This document shows positions 1 through 7,842 of a stretch of 26,561 bases of DNA, piece after piece. A program made the translations under genes and the position numbers. The stretch covers positions 1-26,561 of the forward strand of contig JAEWWW010000150.1 of NCBI GenBank assembly GCA_023396215.1. The letters run 5' to 3'. Below the pieces are notes generated by a model that was given only the letters and a program-made list of their open reading frames with translations, ran no database searches and had not been told where the DNA came from. The first letter of the stretch is position 1, and each line of letters starts with the position of its first letter. Source of the DNA: Bacillota bacterium (lineage in GTDB: Bacteria; Bacillota; Clostridia; Oscillospirales; Ruminococcaceae).

Positions 1-42
1 CTGCTTGTAAGGCAGATGCTCTCCCAGCTGAGCTATGCTCCC
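1..42 (-). tRNA. tRNA-Val (UAC), 5' part only
   Basis: Read on the minus strand, the first 42 bases fold as the 5' two thirds of a tRNA: acceptor strand GGGAGCA, D arm with GCTC/GAGC, and an anticodon stem TCTGC around the seven-base loop CTTACAA. The anticodon is TAC, which decodes valine. The window edge cuts off the variable loop, T arm and 3' acceptor strand. Confidence 0.93.
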
Positions 43-83
43 GTGCGCTGGTTGCTGGTGTTTCTCTCTCAGCGACGAAATTT

Positions 84-112
84 ATTATACCGCATACCCC
101 GTCGAAAGTCAA
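84..112 (-). promoter_or_regulatory. Sigma-A promoter of tRNA-Val
   Basis: On the minus strand, TTGACT (112-107) and TATAAT (89-84) are separated by 17 bases. This near-consensus sigma-A promoter would start transcription near 77, giving a leader of about 35 bases before the mature tRNA end at 42. Other tRNAs may follow beyond the window. Confidence 0.85.
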
Positions 113-203
113 CACTTATTCGATAAAAAATGTCATTAATTTTTCCTACGCTTTAAGGCGCATAATCATGCGGTGCAATCAAAAAATAGAGGTACAAAGA
201 GCG

Positions 204-227
204 GGGCTGTTCTAAAAAATACAGCCC
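204..227 (+). promoter_or_regulatory. Leader hairpin upstream of the first small gene
   Basis: GGGCTGT (204-210) and ACAGCCC (221-227) form a perfect 7-bp stem with a 10-base A-rich loop, 16 bases upstream of the GGAGG of the 254 gene. Only TTATT follows, so it is a weak terminator at best. It may be a leader structure or the end of a short upstream transcript. I see no convincing promoter for the genes that follow; CATAAT at 161-166 is the best -10 candidate and lacks a good -35. Confidence 0.35.
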
Positions 228-253
228 TTATTGTCATCGCATTGGAGGATTTC

Positions 254-682
254 ATGGATAGAAACGTCCATTTTCTAAATACCATCTATCAGGATGCAAA
301 CGACTCGTCACGTTCCCTTGACGCACTGCTGCCCAGAACCAGAGATACGCTGATTGCCGGGGAAATGCAGCGGCAGCTCAGCGAGTACCGGGCCATCTCC
401 CGTCAGGCCGAAAGGCTGATTGAATCCTACAACGCCGACCCGCAAGAGAAGCACCCCGCCGCCGAAGCGGCGTCCCGCGCGGGCAAGCAGCTTTCGGTCG
501 CGCTGGATGATTCTCATGCCCGTATCGCAGAGCTGCTCATCAAAGAGGGTACTCAGGGGGTCAGCAACCTGACCCGAACCATCAAGGAGTTTGCGCTCTG
601 TGATAAGCCGGTGGCCGATCTGGGCCAAAAAATGCTCGAGGCGCGGCAACAGCACATCGAACAGCTAAAGCGATACCTTTAA
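254..682 (+). CDS. Helical protein of unknown function, ferritin-like fold suspected
   Basis: The predicted product is 142 residues, soluble, and almost entirely helical and charged, with no signal peptide or membrane segment. The ATG at 254 is preferred over a longer frame from 173 because GGAGG lies five bases upstream of it. The C-terminal half, around the motif HARIAELLIKEG and the ending HIEQLKRYL, resembles small clostridial hypothetical proteins predicted to form four-helix bundles related to the ferritin-like superfamily. That resemblance is recalled, not searched, and I see no clear set of paired Glu/His iron ligands. The gene is followed after 14 bases by a 63-codon gene whose ribosome binding site overlaps the stop codon, so the two are probably cotranscribed. 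Function unknown. Confidence 0.75.
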   Translation: MDRNVHFLNTIYQDANDSSRSLDALLPRTRDTLIAGEMQRQLSEYRAISRQAERLIESYNADPQEKHPAAEAASRAGKQLSVALDDSHARIAELLIKEGTQGVSNLTRTIKEFALCDKPVADLGQKMLEARQQHIEQLKRYL

Positions 683-696
683 AGGAGGATGCAGCA

Positions 697-888
697 ATGA
701 AAAAAGAACAGCCGAAAATTCTGCACGGCAACCAAGCCAAAGTGGACCCAAAGAAGAAGATAGAATCCCTTTATGCCACAAACTCTGTGACCATATCCAA
801 GGGTACCGCGAAGGACGGCGTCACTCCATTGGTGGAGGACGAGCTGGTGGCGATGGCCAAGGATTTTGTGGATGAGAACCATAAGTAA
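697..888 (+). CDS. Small hypothetical protein, 63 aa
   Basis: This is a short, lysine-rich, soluble protein with no membrane segment. AAAGGAGG at 681-688 overlaps the stop codon of the preceding gene and sits eight bases before the ATG, an ideal arrangement that supports real translation and cotranscription. The central part contains the run VTISKGTAKDGVTPLVEDEL, and the C-terminus is acidic and helical. I do not recognise the family. A strong bidirectional terminator lies just downstream, so the 254-888 pair is a complete two-gene unit. Coding potential rests on the binding site, the reading frame and the terminator placement. Confidence 0.65.
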   Translation: MKKEQPKILHGNQAKVDPKKKIESLYATNSVTISKGTAKDGVTPLVEDELVAMAKDFVDENHK

Positions 889-906
889 CACCACGTCAGC
901 TTGAAA

Positions 907-948
907 AGCCCGGCAGAGCGGCTGCAACGCCTCCTGCCGGGCTTTTTT
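907..948. terminator. Bidirectional intrinsic terminator
   Basis: AGCCCGGCAG (907-916) pairs perfectly with CTGCCGGGCT (934-943). Six T follow on the plus strand and a run of A precedes the stem, so it can stop both the rightward small genes and the leftward comEA-like gene that converges on it. Confidence 0.9.
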
Positions 949-971
949 CAGGTGAGTGGCAAACCCCTCTT

Positions 972-1370
972 TTAAGAAAGATAGACATAGGGCCGCAGCG
1001 CCTCCAGTGTGGCCTCCCCTATCCCCTTAATTTCGGTCAGTTGCTCCAGCGAGGTAAGGGGGCCGTTCTGACTGCGGTACTCGACAATGCGCCCCGCCAG
1101 CACCTGCCCGATACGTGGCAGCTGGGTCAGCGTTTCGGCGTCGGCAGTGTTCAGGTCGATGCTGTAGCTTTGCAGGATTTCTTTGACCCTCTGCTCGTGC
1201 TCAGCCGCAGCCTGCGCCGCCTGTTGAGGCGGCAGCGCCTCAGAGGGGGTCAGGTAGACCGCCACCGGTATTGGGATATCAGGGCGGGCAAAGAGGTTGT
1301 AGCCCACCAGCAGGGCGCTGAGCACCGTCACCGTGGTTACCAGCAGGGCATAGATTTTGCGCTCGGTCAC
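972..1370 (-). CDS. ComEA-like helix-hairpin-helix protein, membrane anchored
   Basis: The 132-residue product has one N-terminal membrane helix (about residues 6-25), a 40-residue alanine/glutamine-rich linker, and a C-terminal pair of helix-hairpin-helix motifs beginning IDLNTADAETLTQLPRIG and containing LTEIKGIGEATLEAL. This is the DNA-binding architecture of ComEA, which binds incoming DNA at the cell surface during competence. The usual SLBB domain between anchor and helix-hairpin-helix is missing, so it is a short version. The GTG at 1370 was chosen because a GGGGAG site lies about eight bases upstream. A longer frame from a TTG at 1439 has no binding site and would start inside a hairpin. 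No other competence gene is nearby, so a role in DNA uptake is an inference from the family. Confidence 0.75.
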   Translation of the reverse strand: MTERKIYALLVTTVTVLSALLVGYNLFARPDIPIPVAVYLTPSEALPPQQAAQAAAEHEQRVKEILQSYSIDLNTADAETLTQLPRIGQVLAGRIVEYRSQNGPLTSLEQLTEIKGIGEATLEALRPYVYLS

Positions 1371-1407
1371 CGCCGCCTCTCCCCTCTTCTCTGTCGTTAC
1401 ATCAAAT

Positions 1408-1437
1408 GCGGCAGCCACCGCACTGGATGGCTGCCGC
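1408..1437 (-). terminator. Hairpin after the transketolase genes, weak terminator
   Basis: GCGGCAGCCA (1408-1417) and TGGCTGCCGC (1428-1437) form a perfect 10-bp stem just downstream of the stop codon at 1446. The minus strand continues with only ATTTGATG, so the T tract is poor. It may partly terminate or protect the transketolase message. Confidence 0.45.
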
Positions 1438-1445
1438 AAGCAGTC

Positions 1446-2396
1446 TTACTTATTTTTGCGGGCAACCGCTTCTTTGGTTTTCGCAACGATGTTCTCGGTG
1501 CTAAGGCCGTGCTCCTTGAGCAGGGTTGCGCCGGGGCCGGAATACCCAAAGGCATCCTGCACGCCGATGCGCACCAGCGGCACCGGGTAGGTTTCGCCCA
1601 ATGCTTCGGCTACAGCGCCGCCCAAACCGCCGATGATGCTGTGTTCTTCGACAGTAACCAGCAGGCCGGTCTTTCTGGCCGCTTTCTCGATAATCTCTTT
1701 ATCCAGCGGCTTAATGGTATGGATGTTTATCAGACCCGCGCTGATGCCTTCGGCCTTGAGCTGCTCCACAGCCTGCAAAGCCTCGTATACCATCAGGCCG
1801 GTGGCGACGATGGTAACATCGGTACCCTCTGCCAGCTGTACGCCCTTGCCCAGTTCAAAATGATAGGTGTCGGGGTCGTTGAATGCGGGGGCGGCCAGAC
1901 GGCCCAGACGGATATAAACAGGGCCGTTGTGCTCTATGGCAGCCGCGATGGCAGCCTTGGTTTCGAGGTCGTCGGCGGGGTTGATGACCGTCATGCCGGG
2001 GATGGCGCGCATCAGGGCCATATCCTCGTTGCACTGGTGGGTCGCGCCGTCCTCACCCACCGAAACACCGGCGTGGGTGGCGCAGATTTTCACGTTCAGA
2101 TGGGGGTAGCCCACCATATTGCGCACCGCTTCAAAGGCGCGCCCGGCGGCGAACATGGCAAAGGTGCTGACGATGGGGATATACCCGCAGGTGGAAGCGC
2201 CGGCTGCCACGCCGACCATGTTGTTTTCGGCGATGCCGCAGTTAAAGAAGCGCTCGGGGCAGACCTTTTTAAACTCCAGCGTCATGGTGGCGTGGGCAAG
2301 GTCGGCGTCCATTACAACAATCTTGGGGTTATTGGCAAGTTCTACAAGGGCCTCGCCATAGCTGGCCCGTGTTGCTTTTTTAATCATTTCAGCCAT
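1446..2396 (-). CDS. Transketolase, C-terminal subunit
   Basis: This 316-residue protein carries the pyrimidine-binding and C-terminal domains of transketolase. It moves two-carbon units between sugar phosphates in the non-oxidative pentose phosphate pathway, together with the N-terminal subunit encoded immediately upstream. The conserved glutamate that activates thiamine diphosphate is in GIAENNMVGVAAG (Glu57). Downstream are the phosphate-binding loop region SVGEDGATHQ and a C-terminal domain with VEEHSIIGGLGGAVAEAL. The ATG at 2396 lies one base after the stop of the partner and nine bases from GGAGG; an alternative TTG at 2405 is too close to the binding site. Split transketolases of this type are common in Clostridia, so the split is not a defect. 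Tight coupling implies equimolar subunits. Confidence 0.93.
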   Translation of the reverse strand: MAEMIKKATRASYGEALVELANNPKIVVMDADLAHATMTLEFKKVCPERFFNCGIAENNMVGVAAGASTCGYIPIVSTFAMFAAGRAFEAVRNMVGYPHLNVKICATHAGVSVGEDGATHQCNEDMALMRAIPGMTVINPADDLETKAAIAAAIEHNGPVYIRLGRLAAPAFNDPDTYHFELGKGVQLAEGTDVTIVATGLMVYEALQAVEQLKAEGISAGLINIHTIKPLDKEIIEKAARKTGLLVTVEEHSIIGGLGGAVAEALGETYPVPLVRIGVQDAFGYSGPGATLLKEHGLSTENIVAKTKEAVARKNK

Positions 2397-2397
2397 T

Positions 2398-3243
2398 TTA
2401 CTCAACCTCCAGTGACGAAAGAATTGCTTTCAGGTCTTTCATTGCGGTTTCATACTGCTCGCTGTTGGGGGCTTTGCCGTGCCAGCCGTAGTTGTTCTCC
2501 ATAAAGGAAACGCCCTTGCCCTTCATGGTCTTGGCGATGATGGCGGTGGGCTTGCCCTTGACCGTTCTGGCCTCGGCCAGCGCCGCGTCAATTTGGTCCA
2601 AATCGTGGCCGTCGATGACGATGACATGGTAGTTGAAGGCCTTGAACTTCTCGTCGATGGGGCAAGGCGTGCAGATTTCATCCACGCGGCCGTCAATCTG
2701 CAGGCCGTTGTTATCCACAAAGATGCAGAGGTTATCCAGCTTGTTGTGACCCGCAAACATGGCGGTTTCCCAAACCTGGCCTTCCTGCAGCTCGCCGTCG
2801 CCGAAAATGGTATAAACGCGGTAATCCTTGCCCGAAAGCTTGCCCATCAGCGCCATACCGGCGGCGGCCGAGCCGCCCTGGCCCAAAGAACCGGTGGAGA
2901 AATCCACACCGGGGATGTTCTTCATGTCGGGATGGCCCTGCAGGATGCTGTCGGGCTTTCTGAATTTGTAAAGCTCCTCATAGGGGAAGTAGCCCTTCAG
3001 CGCCAACGTGGCGTAGAGAGCCGGGCTGCAATGGCCCTTGGAAAGCACGAAGCGGTCCCTGTCCTCCCATTTGGGGTTTTTGGGGTCAAGCCTCATCTCT
3101 TTAAAAAACAGGGTGGTCATAATGTCCGCTACCGACAGAGATCCACCCGGATGCCCTGACTGAGCGGAAAAGACTGCCTCAATTGCTCCGATCCTGACTT
3201 TGGTTGACAGCAGGGCCAACTGCCGTCTTTCTGTTCCATTCAT
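2398..3243 (-). CDS. Transketolase, N-terminal (thiamine diphosphate) subunit
   Basis: This 281-residue subunit binds the diphosphate end of thiamine diphosphate and Mg2+. The motif begins GDGELQEGQVWE at residue 148 and ends at DNNG near residue 177. HPGG (31-34) and SKGH (68-71) are the expected substrate and cofactor loops. It pairs with the C-terminal subunit encoded one base downstream to make a complete transketolase. GGGAGG lies nine bases before the ATG. No RpiA, Rpe or transaldolase gene is adjacent. The unit is set off from the rluD gene by 169 bases, suggesting its own promoter. Confidence 0.95.
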   Translation of the reverse strand: MNGTERRQLALLSTKVRIGAIEAVFSAQSGHPGGSLSVADIMTTLFFKEMRLDPKNPKWEDRDRFVLSKGHCSPALYATLALKGYFPYEELYKFRKPDSILQGHPDMKNIPGVDFSTGSLGQGGSAAAGMALMGKLSGKDYRVYTIFGDGELQEGQVWETAMFAGHNKLDNLCIFVDNNGLQIDGRVDEICTPCPIDEKFKAFNYHVIVIDGHDLDQIDAALAEARTVKGKPTAIIAKTMKGKGVSFMENNYGWHGKAPNSEQYETAMKDLKAILSSLEVE

Positions 3244-3278
3244 ATTGTGTGCCTCCCTCTAAGTATTTTAGTGCTGCG

Positions 3279-3308
3279 TGTATAGGGTCGGTCGCCCCGG
3301 CAGATAAA
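3279..3308 (-). promoter_or_regulatory. Possible promoter of the transketolase operon
   Basis: TTTATC (3308-3303) and TATACA (3284-3279) are 18 bases apart on the minus strand, about 35 bases before the transketolase start. The -35 is a weak match. Apart from this, the 169-base gap after rluD shows no clear terminator. Confidence 0.3.
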
Positions 3309-3412
3309 ACGGCGCAGGCCGGTCTGTGGGCGCTGCCGACCCGATAGGCTCAGGGCGCTGCCATGAACCTGATCGGCGGTTGTTGGGTGCAGACGGCGGC
3401 ATAGCCGCGCGC

Positions 3413-4333
3413 TTACTCCTGAGAAAGTGTAGACAAAAAGCCGGTGAAATAGGCCGGCAACGGGCTGGTAAATTCAAGGTAGCTGCCGGTGATGGGGTGT
3501 TCAAAGCCAATGGTTTTGGCATGCAGGCACTGGCCCGCCAGCGCGGCAATCGCTTTTTTGGGGCCGTAGACGGTATCTCCAGCCACCGGATGCCCCAGAT
3601 AGGCCATATGCACCCGTATCTGGTGGGTGCGCCCAGTTTCAAGGCGCAGGCACAGATGGGCAAAGCCCCGGTACTGGGTCAGCAGCTCATAGTGGGTCAC
3701 CGCTTCGCGGGCGTTGCCGGAGGTGGTGACGCACATCTCCTTGCGCTTTTGGGGGTGCCGCCCAATGGGGGCGTCCACCTTGCCCTGTATTTGCTTCATG
3801 CGGCCGTATACCACCGCCTCATATTGGCGTGTAAAGGTGTGGGCCTTTATCTGCCTGGCAAGCCCCTGATGCGCCTTATCGCACTTGGCTACAATCAGCA
3901 GGCCGCTGGTGTCTTTATCGATGCGGTGCACAATGCCGGGGCGCAATACCCCGCCAATGCCCGAAAGGCTGCCGCCGCAGTGGTGCAACAGCGCGTTGAC
4001 CAAGGTTCCGTCCGGGTTGCCGGCTGCCGGGTGCACCACCATGCCCTTGGGCTTGTTAACCACCAGCAGGTAGTCGTCCTCATACACAATGTCGAGTGGG
4101 ATATCCTGCGGCAGGGCGCAGTCGGCCACCGGCTCGGGCAGTTGTACGCTAATTGCTTCCCCGCCCCGCAGGCGGTGGTTTTTGCCCACCGGCTTGCCGC
4201 CCACCGTTACCATCCCCTGCTCGCAGAGGCGCTGCACCGTGCTGCGGTTCAAATCCGGCTGCTCTGCGGCAAGCCAGCTATCGATGCGCTGCCCCGCCGC
4301 TTCGGCAGGGGCCGTAAAGGTTGTCGTTCTCAT
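3413..4333 (-). CDS. RluA/RluD-family pseudouridine synthase (YlyB-like)
   Basis: The 306-residue protein has an N-terminal S4 RNA-binding domain (about residues 14-70) and an RluA-type catalytic domain. The signature HRIDKDTSG is at 136-144, with catalytic Asp139. Further family motifs are VNKPKGMVVHPA near 92 and GRTHQIRVHMAYLGHPVAGD in the C-terminal half. It converts specific uridines in rRNA (23S for RluD) to pseudouridine; the exact target cannot be read from the sequence. Its position directly downstream of lspA matches ylyB in Bacillus subtilis. The ATG is 24 bases after the lspA stop, with GGTGAAGG just upstream. Confidence 0.92.
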   Translation of the reverse strand: MRTTTFTAPAEAAGQRIDSWLAAEQPDLNRSTVQRLCEQGMVTVGGKPVGKNHRLRGGEAISVQLPEPVADCALPQDIPLDIVYEDDYLLVVNKPKGMVVHPAAGNPDGTLVNALLHHCGGSLSGIGGVLRPGIVHRIDKDTSGLLIVAKCDKAHQGLARQIKAHTFTRQYEAVVYGRMKQIQGKVDAPIGRHPQKRKEMCVTTSGNAREAVTHYELLTQYRGFAHLCLRLETGRTHQIRVHMAYLGHPVAGDTVYGPKKAIAALAGQCLHAKTIGFEHPITGSYLEFTSPLPAYFTGFLSTLSQE

Positions 4334-4357
4334 ACCTTCACCATCTGCCGGCCCGGT

Positions 4358-4846
4358 TTAGCGGATACCCGGCTTGGCCTTGCCCTCAAAAAAGAGGATA
4401 TACAGCATAATCAGGCCGGTACCCACCACAACGCAGCTGTCGGCAAAGTTGAAGATGGGAAAGTTGATGGGCTCAAAATAGACGTAGTCCACCACATAGC
4501 CCCGCCACACCCGGTCGATGAGGTTGCCCACCCCGCCGCCAAGCACCAGAGCGATACTCCACATCAGAAGCTTGCTTTTCACCCAGCCCGAAAACAGCAG
4601 CACCACGCCGCAGAGCATTACAAGGCTGGTGATACCCACAAGGAAGAACTGTTGGTTTTGCAAAATGCCAAAAGCAGCACCGAAGTTTTCATGATAGGTC
4701 AGACTGAGCACGCCGGGGATGAGCGCAATCGCCCCACCGGCCAGCGCGTTTGCCGCCCATACCTTTAAAAGCTGGTCGATACCCACCAATGCACCAGCCG
4801 TAATAACAGCCAGAATTGCTGTGGTTGTCAAAATTAATTCACCCAT
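4358..4846 (-). CDS. lspA: Lipoprotein signal peptidase (signal peptidase II)
   Basis: LspA is a membrane aspartic protease that removes the signal peptide from diacylglyceryl-modified prolipoproteins. The 162-residue product has four hydrophobic membrane segments. The two catalytic aspartates are in GYVVDYV (Asp120) and FNFADS (Asp136), and the conserved GNLIDR and YHENFGAAFG motifs are present. The length fits the family (about 150-165). The start is uncertain: the ATG at 4846 gives a normal N-terminus but only a weak binding site, and another in-frame ATG is seven codons upstream at 4867. A longer frame to 4990 would run into ileS and is rejected. The order ileS-lspA-rluD matches Bacillus except that ylyA is absent. 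Confidence 0.93.
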   Translation of the reverse strand: MGELILTTTAILAVITAGALVGIDQLLKVWAANALAGGAIALIPGVLSLTYHENFGAAFGILQNQQFFLVGITSLVMLCGVVLLFSGWVKSKLLMWSIALVLGGGVGNLIDRVWRGYVVDYVYFEPINFPIFNFADSCVVVGTGLIMLYILFFEGKAKPGIR

Positions 4847-4893
4847 TTCAAACCGGCGGCACACCATGCTGCGCACCGCCAGTTGTGTTTCTG

Positions 4894-7701
4894 TTATATC
4901 TTCTGCACAACCTCTGCGCAGCGGCTGCAAAGGGTGGCGTGCTCGCTGTTCTGCCCCACCGTTTCGCTGTATACCCAGCAGCGTTCGCACTTTTCGCCCG
5001 CTGCCTTGGCGGTGGTAATGCTCAGGCCCTCTACCTCGCCGGTAAACTGCCCCTGCCCGCCTCTGACCAGCTCGACCTGCGATACGATAAACAGGGTGGT
5101 CAGCTCGGGCAGAATGCCCTGCACAAAGTCGTAAAGCTCGCCGTCGCAGTGCAGCACAACCTTGGCCTCCAGCGATTTGCCGATCTCCTTGGCGGCACGG
5201 GCCAGCTCCAGCGCCTTGTTGGCGTCGTCGCGGATGGCGTGTATCCTATCCCACTTTTCCATAAAGGCTTCATCCAGCTTGCCGGAGGCCTTGGGAATTT
5301 CGTTGAAGGTCACCGATTCCGCCTTCCACGCCGGGTCGGCGGGCAGGTGGCTCCAGATTTCCTCGGCGGTAAAGGGGATGATGGGCGCAATCAGGGTGGT
5401 CAGCGTCCGCAGAATGCGGTAGATGGCGGTCTGGGCCGCACGGCGCTCCACGCTGTCCGCATTCTCCACATACAGCCTGTCCTTGATGATATCCAGATAG
5501 AAGTTGGACATATCGATGGTGCAGAAGTTGTGGATGGCGTGGAAGATGATATGGAAATCAAAGCGGTCGTAGGCGCGGTGGGTGCGCTCCAGCAGCGCGT
5601 CCAGCCGGGCCAGCGCCCATCTGTCAAGCTCGGGAAGCTGGCTGTCCTCCACACAATCCCTGGTGGGGTCAAAGCCGTCCAGATTGCCCAGAATGTACCG
5701 GGCGGTATTGCGGATTTTGCGGTAGATTTCGGAGAGCTGCTTGAGGATGTTCTGGCTGATGCGGATGTCGGCGTGGTAGTCGGAGGACACCACCCACAGC
5801 CGCAGAATGTCGGCGCCAAACTCCTGAATAATCTCGCCGGGTTCCATGCCGTTGCCCAGCGATTTGCTCATCTTGCGGCCCTCGCCGTCCACCACCCAGC
5901 CGTGGGTGACTACGCAGCGGTAGGGGGCCTGCCCTTTCCAGGCCACGGCGGTGAGCAGAGCCGACTGGAACCAGCCCCGGTACTGGTCGGTGCCCTCAAG
6001 GTAGAGGTCACAGGGCCAGCTTTGGCGGGGCCACTCGCCCCGCAGGGTGGCGGCGTGAGAAACGCCCGAGTCAAACCAGACATCCATGGTGTCGGTTTCT
6101 TTGGTGAAGGCGGCAAGGTCGCCGCTGCCGCAATGAGGGCAGGCAAACCCGGCGGGCAAAATCTCCTGCGCGCTGCGGATATACCAGCTATCCGAGCCCT
6201 CTTTGCGGAAGAGGTCGGCCACCGCCGACGAGCTTTCCCGGTTGAGGATGGGTTTGCCGCATTCGCCGCAGTAGAAAGCAGGGATAGGCACGCCCCATGT
6301 GCGCTGACGGGAGAGGCACCATGCGCTGCGGTCCTGCACCATGCCGGCCATACGGCCTCTGCCCCATTCGGGAATATATTCTACCTTCTCGATTTCCTCG
6401 ATGGTTTGCTTTTTGAAATCCTCTACCGAGCAGAACCACTGGGCGGTGGCACGGTAAAGCACCGGCTCTTTGCAGCGCCAGCAGTGGGCGTACTGGTGGC
6501 GGATATTCTGTGCCGCCAGCAGGGTGCCGTCTTCACGCAGCTTTTCAAGAATAACGCCGTTTGCCTTCTCGGTGGTCAGGCCGGCCACAAAGTCGCCGGC
6601 TTCCTCGGTCATGCGGCCCTTGTCGTCCACAGGCACCACCATGCCGATTTGGGGGTAATGGGTGCAGACCTCAAAGTCCTCGACGCCGTGGCCGGGGGCT
6701 GTATGCACACAGCCGGTGCCGGATTCCAGCGTGACGTGGTCGCCCACAATCACCAGAGAATCCCGCTCCATAAAGGGGTGGCGGCAGACGGTCAGCTCCA
6801 GCTCTCTGCCGGTGGCGCTGCCCAGAATGGTATAGTCAGAGATACCGGCGGCCTCCATCACCGAGGCAACCAGCTCTCTCGCCAGCACATAAAACTCGCC
6901 CTTAGCCGAAACCACCACATACTCATACCGGGGACCCAGCGCGATGGCAAGGTTGCCCGGCAGCGTCCATGTGGTGGTGGTCCAGATGACCACAGAGGTT
7001 TTGGAAAGGTCGGCGGCCCCCATCCGTGCCAGTACGCCGTTGGTGTCTTCTTTCACCGGGAACTTGACATAGATGGAGGTGCAGGGGTCCTCTTCATATT
7101 CAATTTCAGCCTCGGCCAGCGCGGTGTTGCAGTCGGCACACCAGTAAACCGGCTTTAAATCCTTGTAGATATAGCCTTTTTCGGCCATATCGCCAAAGAT
7201 TTCAATCTGCAGGGCCTCATAGTCGGATTTCAGGGTCAGGTAAGGAGCGTCATAATCGGCAAGGGTGCCCAGCCGCTTAAACTGTTCCTTTTGGTTTTCT
7301 ACATGGCGCAGGGCAAAGCTGCGGCAATGCTGGCGAAGCTTGACCGGGTCCTGCGCTTCCTCGAAGCCTATCTCCTTAATGGCCTTCAGCTCGATGGGCA
7401 GGCCGTGGCAATCCCAGCCGGGCACATAGTGGCACTGGAAGCCTGCCATGTTCTTATAGCGCACAATGATATCCTTGAGCACCTTGTTCAGCGCGGTGCC
7501 CAGATGGATATTGGCGTTGGCGTAGGGAGGGCCGTCGTGAAACACGTAGAGCGGCTTGCCCTCGTTATTTTCTACCATTTTGTAGAAAAGGCGGTCTTTT
7601 TCCCACTGCTCCAGCATGGGGGGCTCCCGCTGTGGCAATGACGCCCGCATGGGGAATTCGGTTTTTGGCAGGTTCAGGGTGGTGTTATAGTCCTGAGGCA
7701 T
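4894..7701 (-). CDS. ileS: Isoleucyl-tRNA synthetase
   Basis: This full-length (935 aa) class I aminoacyl-tRNA synthetase charges tRNA-Ile. Landmarks are the HIGH-type motif HLGT at 66-69, the CP1 editing domain with TTTTWTLPGN at 241-250 and the GTGCVHTAPGHG editing motif near 328, KMSKS at 610-614, and a C-terminal zinc ribbon with Cys905, Cys908, Cys925 and Cys928. The ATG at 7701 follows AAGGAG by 12 bases; a TTG nine codons upstream is the alternative start but has no site of its own. The C-terminal zinc ribbon marks the bacterial-type enzyme. There is no T-box leader in the 141 bases upstream, although many Firmicute ileS genes have one. Confidence 0.97.
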   Translation of the reverse strand: MPQDYNTTLNLPKTEFPMRASLPQREPPMLEQWEKDRLFYKMVENNEGKPLYVFHDGPPYANANIHLGTALNKVLKDIIVRYKNMAGFQCHYVPGWDCHGLPIELKAIKEIGFEEAQDPVKLRQHCRSFALRHVENQKEQFKRLGTLADYDAPYLTLKSDYEALQIEIFGDMAEKGYIYKDLKPVYWCADCNTALAEAEIEYEEDPCTSIYVKFPVKEDTNGVLARMGAADLSKTSVVIWTTTTWTLPGNLAIALGPRYEYVVVSAKGEFYVLARELVASVMEAAGISDYTILGSATGRELELTVCRHPFMERDSLVIVGDHVTLESGTGCVHTAPGHGVEDFEVCTHYPQIGMVVPVDDKGRMTEEAGDFVAGLTTEKANGVILEKLREDGTLLAAQNIRHQYAHCWRCKEPVLYRATAQWFCSVEDFKKQTIEEIEKVEYIPEWGRGRMAGMVQDRSAWCLSRQRTWGVPIPAFYCGECGKPILNRESSSAVADLFRKEGSDSWYIRSAQEILPAGFACPHCGSGDLAAFTKETDTMDVWFDSGVSHAATLRGEWPRQSWPCDLYLEGTDQYRGWFQSALLTAVAWKGQAPYRCVVTHGWVVDGEGRKMSKSLGNGMEPGEIIQEFGADILRLWVVSSDYHADIRISQNILKQLSEIYRKIRNTARYILGNLDGFDPTRDCVEDSQLPELDRWALARLDALLERTHRAYDRFDFHIIFHAIHNFCTIDMSNFYLDIIKDRLYVENADSVERRAAQTAIYRILRTLTTLIAPIIPFTAEEIWSHLPADPAWKAESVTFNEIPKASGKLDEAFMEKWDRIHAIRDDANKALELARAAKEIGKSLEAKVVLHCDGELYDFVQGILPELTTLFIVSQVELVRGGQGQFTGEVEGLSITTAKAAGEKCERCWVYSETVGQNSEHATLCSRCAEVVQKI

Positions 7702-7737
7702 TTGTGTGATACGCTCCTTGTTCTTCAAGTCTGTGGG

Positions 7738-7779
7738 AAAAAAGATGCAAGCCGGAAAACGCCAAAAGGCGACCGGCTT
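7738..7779 (-). terminator. Intrinsic terminator between divIVA and ileS
   Basis: On the minus strand AAGCCGG (7779-7773) pairs with CCGGCTT (7755-7749), enclosing an inner CGCC-TTTT-GGCG hairpin. GCATC and six T follow (7743-7738). It lies only about 37 bases before the ileS start, so it either ends the divIVA transcript or acts as an attenuator for ileS. Confidence 0.7.
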
Positions 7780-7842
7780 TATTAGACCTGCCGGTTGGCC
7801 CGCCGCCGGTTACCGGGCGGAAAAAGGCCAAACCCAACAGGT

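Noticed and set aside
1041..2504. 487-codon open frame on the plus strand
   Set aside because: Antisense to the transketolase C subunit and the comEA-like gene; shadow composition and no recognisable domain.
1446..3243. Split transketolase as a broken gene
   Set aside because: Two-subunit transketolases are normal in Clostridia; both parts have complete motifs and their own binding sites.
4816..7158. 780-codon open frame on the plus strand
   Set aside because: It lies antisense to ileS, has low-complexity His/Gly/Ala/Val-rich composition typical of GC-rich shadow frames, and no binding site or domain. ileS on the other strand has all family motifs.
7702..7842. T-box riboswitch for ileS
   Set aside because: The gap is too short and lacks the conserved T-box core; only a terminator-like hairpin is present.
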